Positions 22,633-22,821 of a stretch of DNA of 22,821 nt are shown here, piece after piece. This stretch comes from JAYENY01 sp964646075. Lineage in GTDB: Bacteria; Patescibacteriota; Minisyncoccia; Minisyncoccales; PEYH01. The notes beneath the pieces are model-generated. The model worked only from the letters and a program-made list of their open reading frames with translations, did no database searches and was not told the origin of the DNA. The translations under genes were made by a program, and so were the position numbers. How positions within the stretch are numbered: the first letter of the stretch is position 1; every line of letters starts with the position of its first letter. Location of the stretch: the NCBI GenBank assembly GCA_964646075.1, contig CAZYBZ010000006.1:1-22821 (forward strand), in the 5' to 3' direction.

Positions 22633-22821
22633 TTAGCATTGGCCAATTGTTTCCTGCAACAATTCGAAAAAGGCATCGTCCGCTGGTTTTTGTTGTATAC
22701 AGCACACTGCTGAGATCTCCCTCAGTTCATCATATACAACACGACCGATTCTAGTATTTTCAGACAGCCCTGTCAGAACAAAAATGGGCGCGCCGGGCAA
22801 GCACTTTCGTATCAGGGGTAA
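22633..22821 (-). CDS. Partial receiver-domain protein, C-terminal part only
   Basis: The frame is open from the window edge to a TAA at 22633-22635, giving the last 62 residues of a protein whose start lies outside. APIFVLTG followed after about 30 residues by CCIQQKPADDAFFELLQE fits the second half of a CheY-like receiver: the hydrophobic strand with switch Thr, then the conserved Lys-Pro, then the last helix. The phospho-acceptor half is out of view. The stop is followed 8 bp later by a strong terminator, which supports a real gene. Sampled GC is about 43 percent, higher than the adjoining ppsA. No further domain can follow, so the receiver is C-terminal or alone. The identification is by pattern only. 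Confidence 0.65.
   Translation of the reverse strand, partial: LPLIRKCLPGAPIFVLTGLSENTRIGRVVYDELREISAVCCIQQKPADDAFFELLQETIGQC

Noticed and set aside
1..22821. CRISPR array, insertion sequence, prophage or alternative genetic code
   Set aside because: No regularly spaced repeats, transposase or phage genes were seen; the recombinase is of housekeeping Xer type; TGA serves as a stop and no gene needs recoding.

Overview
The window reads as a stretch of a small, AT-rich bacterial genome of the Candidate Phyla Radiation (Patescibacteria), most likely a Parcubacteria-type lineage. This rests on four things: mostly very AT-rich coding sequence, a condensed cell-wall gene set packed with tRNA synthetases, a recombination-nuclease family with the CPRCFY...LNNAVD pattern I associate with these genomes, and mostly absent Shine-Dalgarno sequences. 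TGA, TAG and TAA are all used as ordinary stops (TGA ends the response regulator and the sugar kinase), so nothing points to a TGA-recoding lineage. The assignment is an inference from gene content and style, not from a marker phylogeny.

Left part (1-4.5 kb, plus strand): an unrecognised helical protein, then a tight group of the fork-associated AAA+ ATPase RarA, a PD-(D/E)XK nuclease with two CxxC pairs, and a membrane-anchored DUF3298-type envelope protein. Next comes a free-standing GGDEF diguanylate cyclase in its own transcription unit, with a perfect consensus sigma-70 promoter, a strong Shine-Dalgarno with a TTG start, and an intrinsic terminator. It is visibly more GC-rich than its neighbours.

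Middle part (4.6-14.1 kb, minus strand): read in the direction of transcription, a stand-alone receiver protein is followed by aspS, a D,D-carboxypeptidase, mraY, ftsW and murG, with overlaps or gaps of 35 bp or less. A candidate terminator and a near-consensus, apparently leaderless promoter separate this from gltX, a small secreted protein and a XerC/D-type recombinase. The cluster joins peptidoglycan precursor synthesis (MraY, MurG), polymerisation (FtsW/SEDS) and trimming (carboxypeptidase) to aminoacylation and a phospho-receiver. murC, murD and murF, common neighbours elsewhere, are not between these genes.

Right part (14.1-22.8 kb): valS (type 2, archaeal-like) diverges from the response regulator. 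It faces a minus-strand series that in transcription order is ppsA, a PfkB-family sugar kinase, a class II aldolase, a DUF2007-like two-TM protein and trpS. The first three are joined by a 2-bp gap and an ATGA overlap and look like one carbon-metabolism unit. At the right edge a minus-strand gene, seen only as its last 62 codons, resembles the C-terminal half of a receiver domain and ends at a 12-bp perfect-stem terminator.

No tRNA, rRNA, CRISPR array, insertion sequence or prophage was seen. The most interesting points are a minimal AspRS lacking its GAD insertion domain and carrying residues linked to non-discriminating enzymes, a MraY with changed catalytic-site residues, the receiver gene heading a cell-wall operon, the isolated diguanylate cyclase cassette, and the ppsA-pfkB-aldolase unit. 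None of these alone proves a new system.
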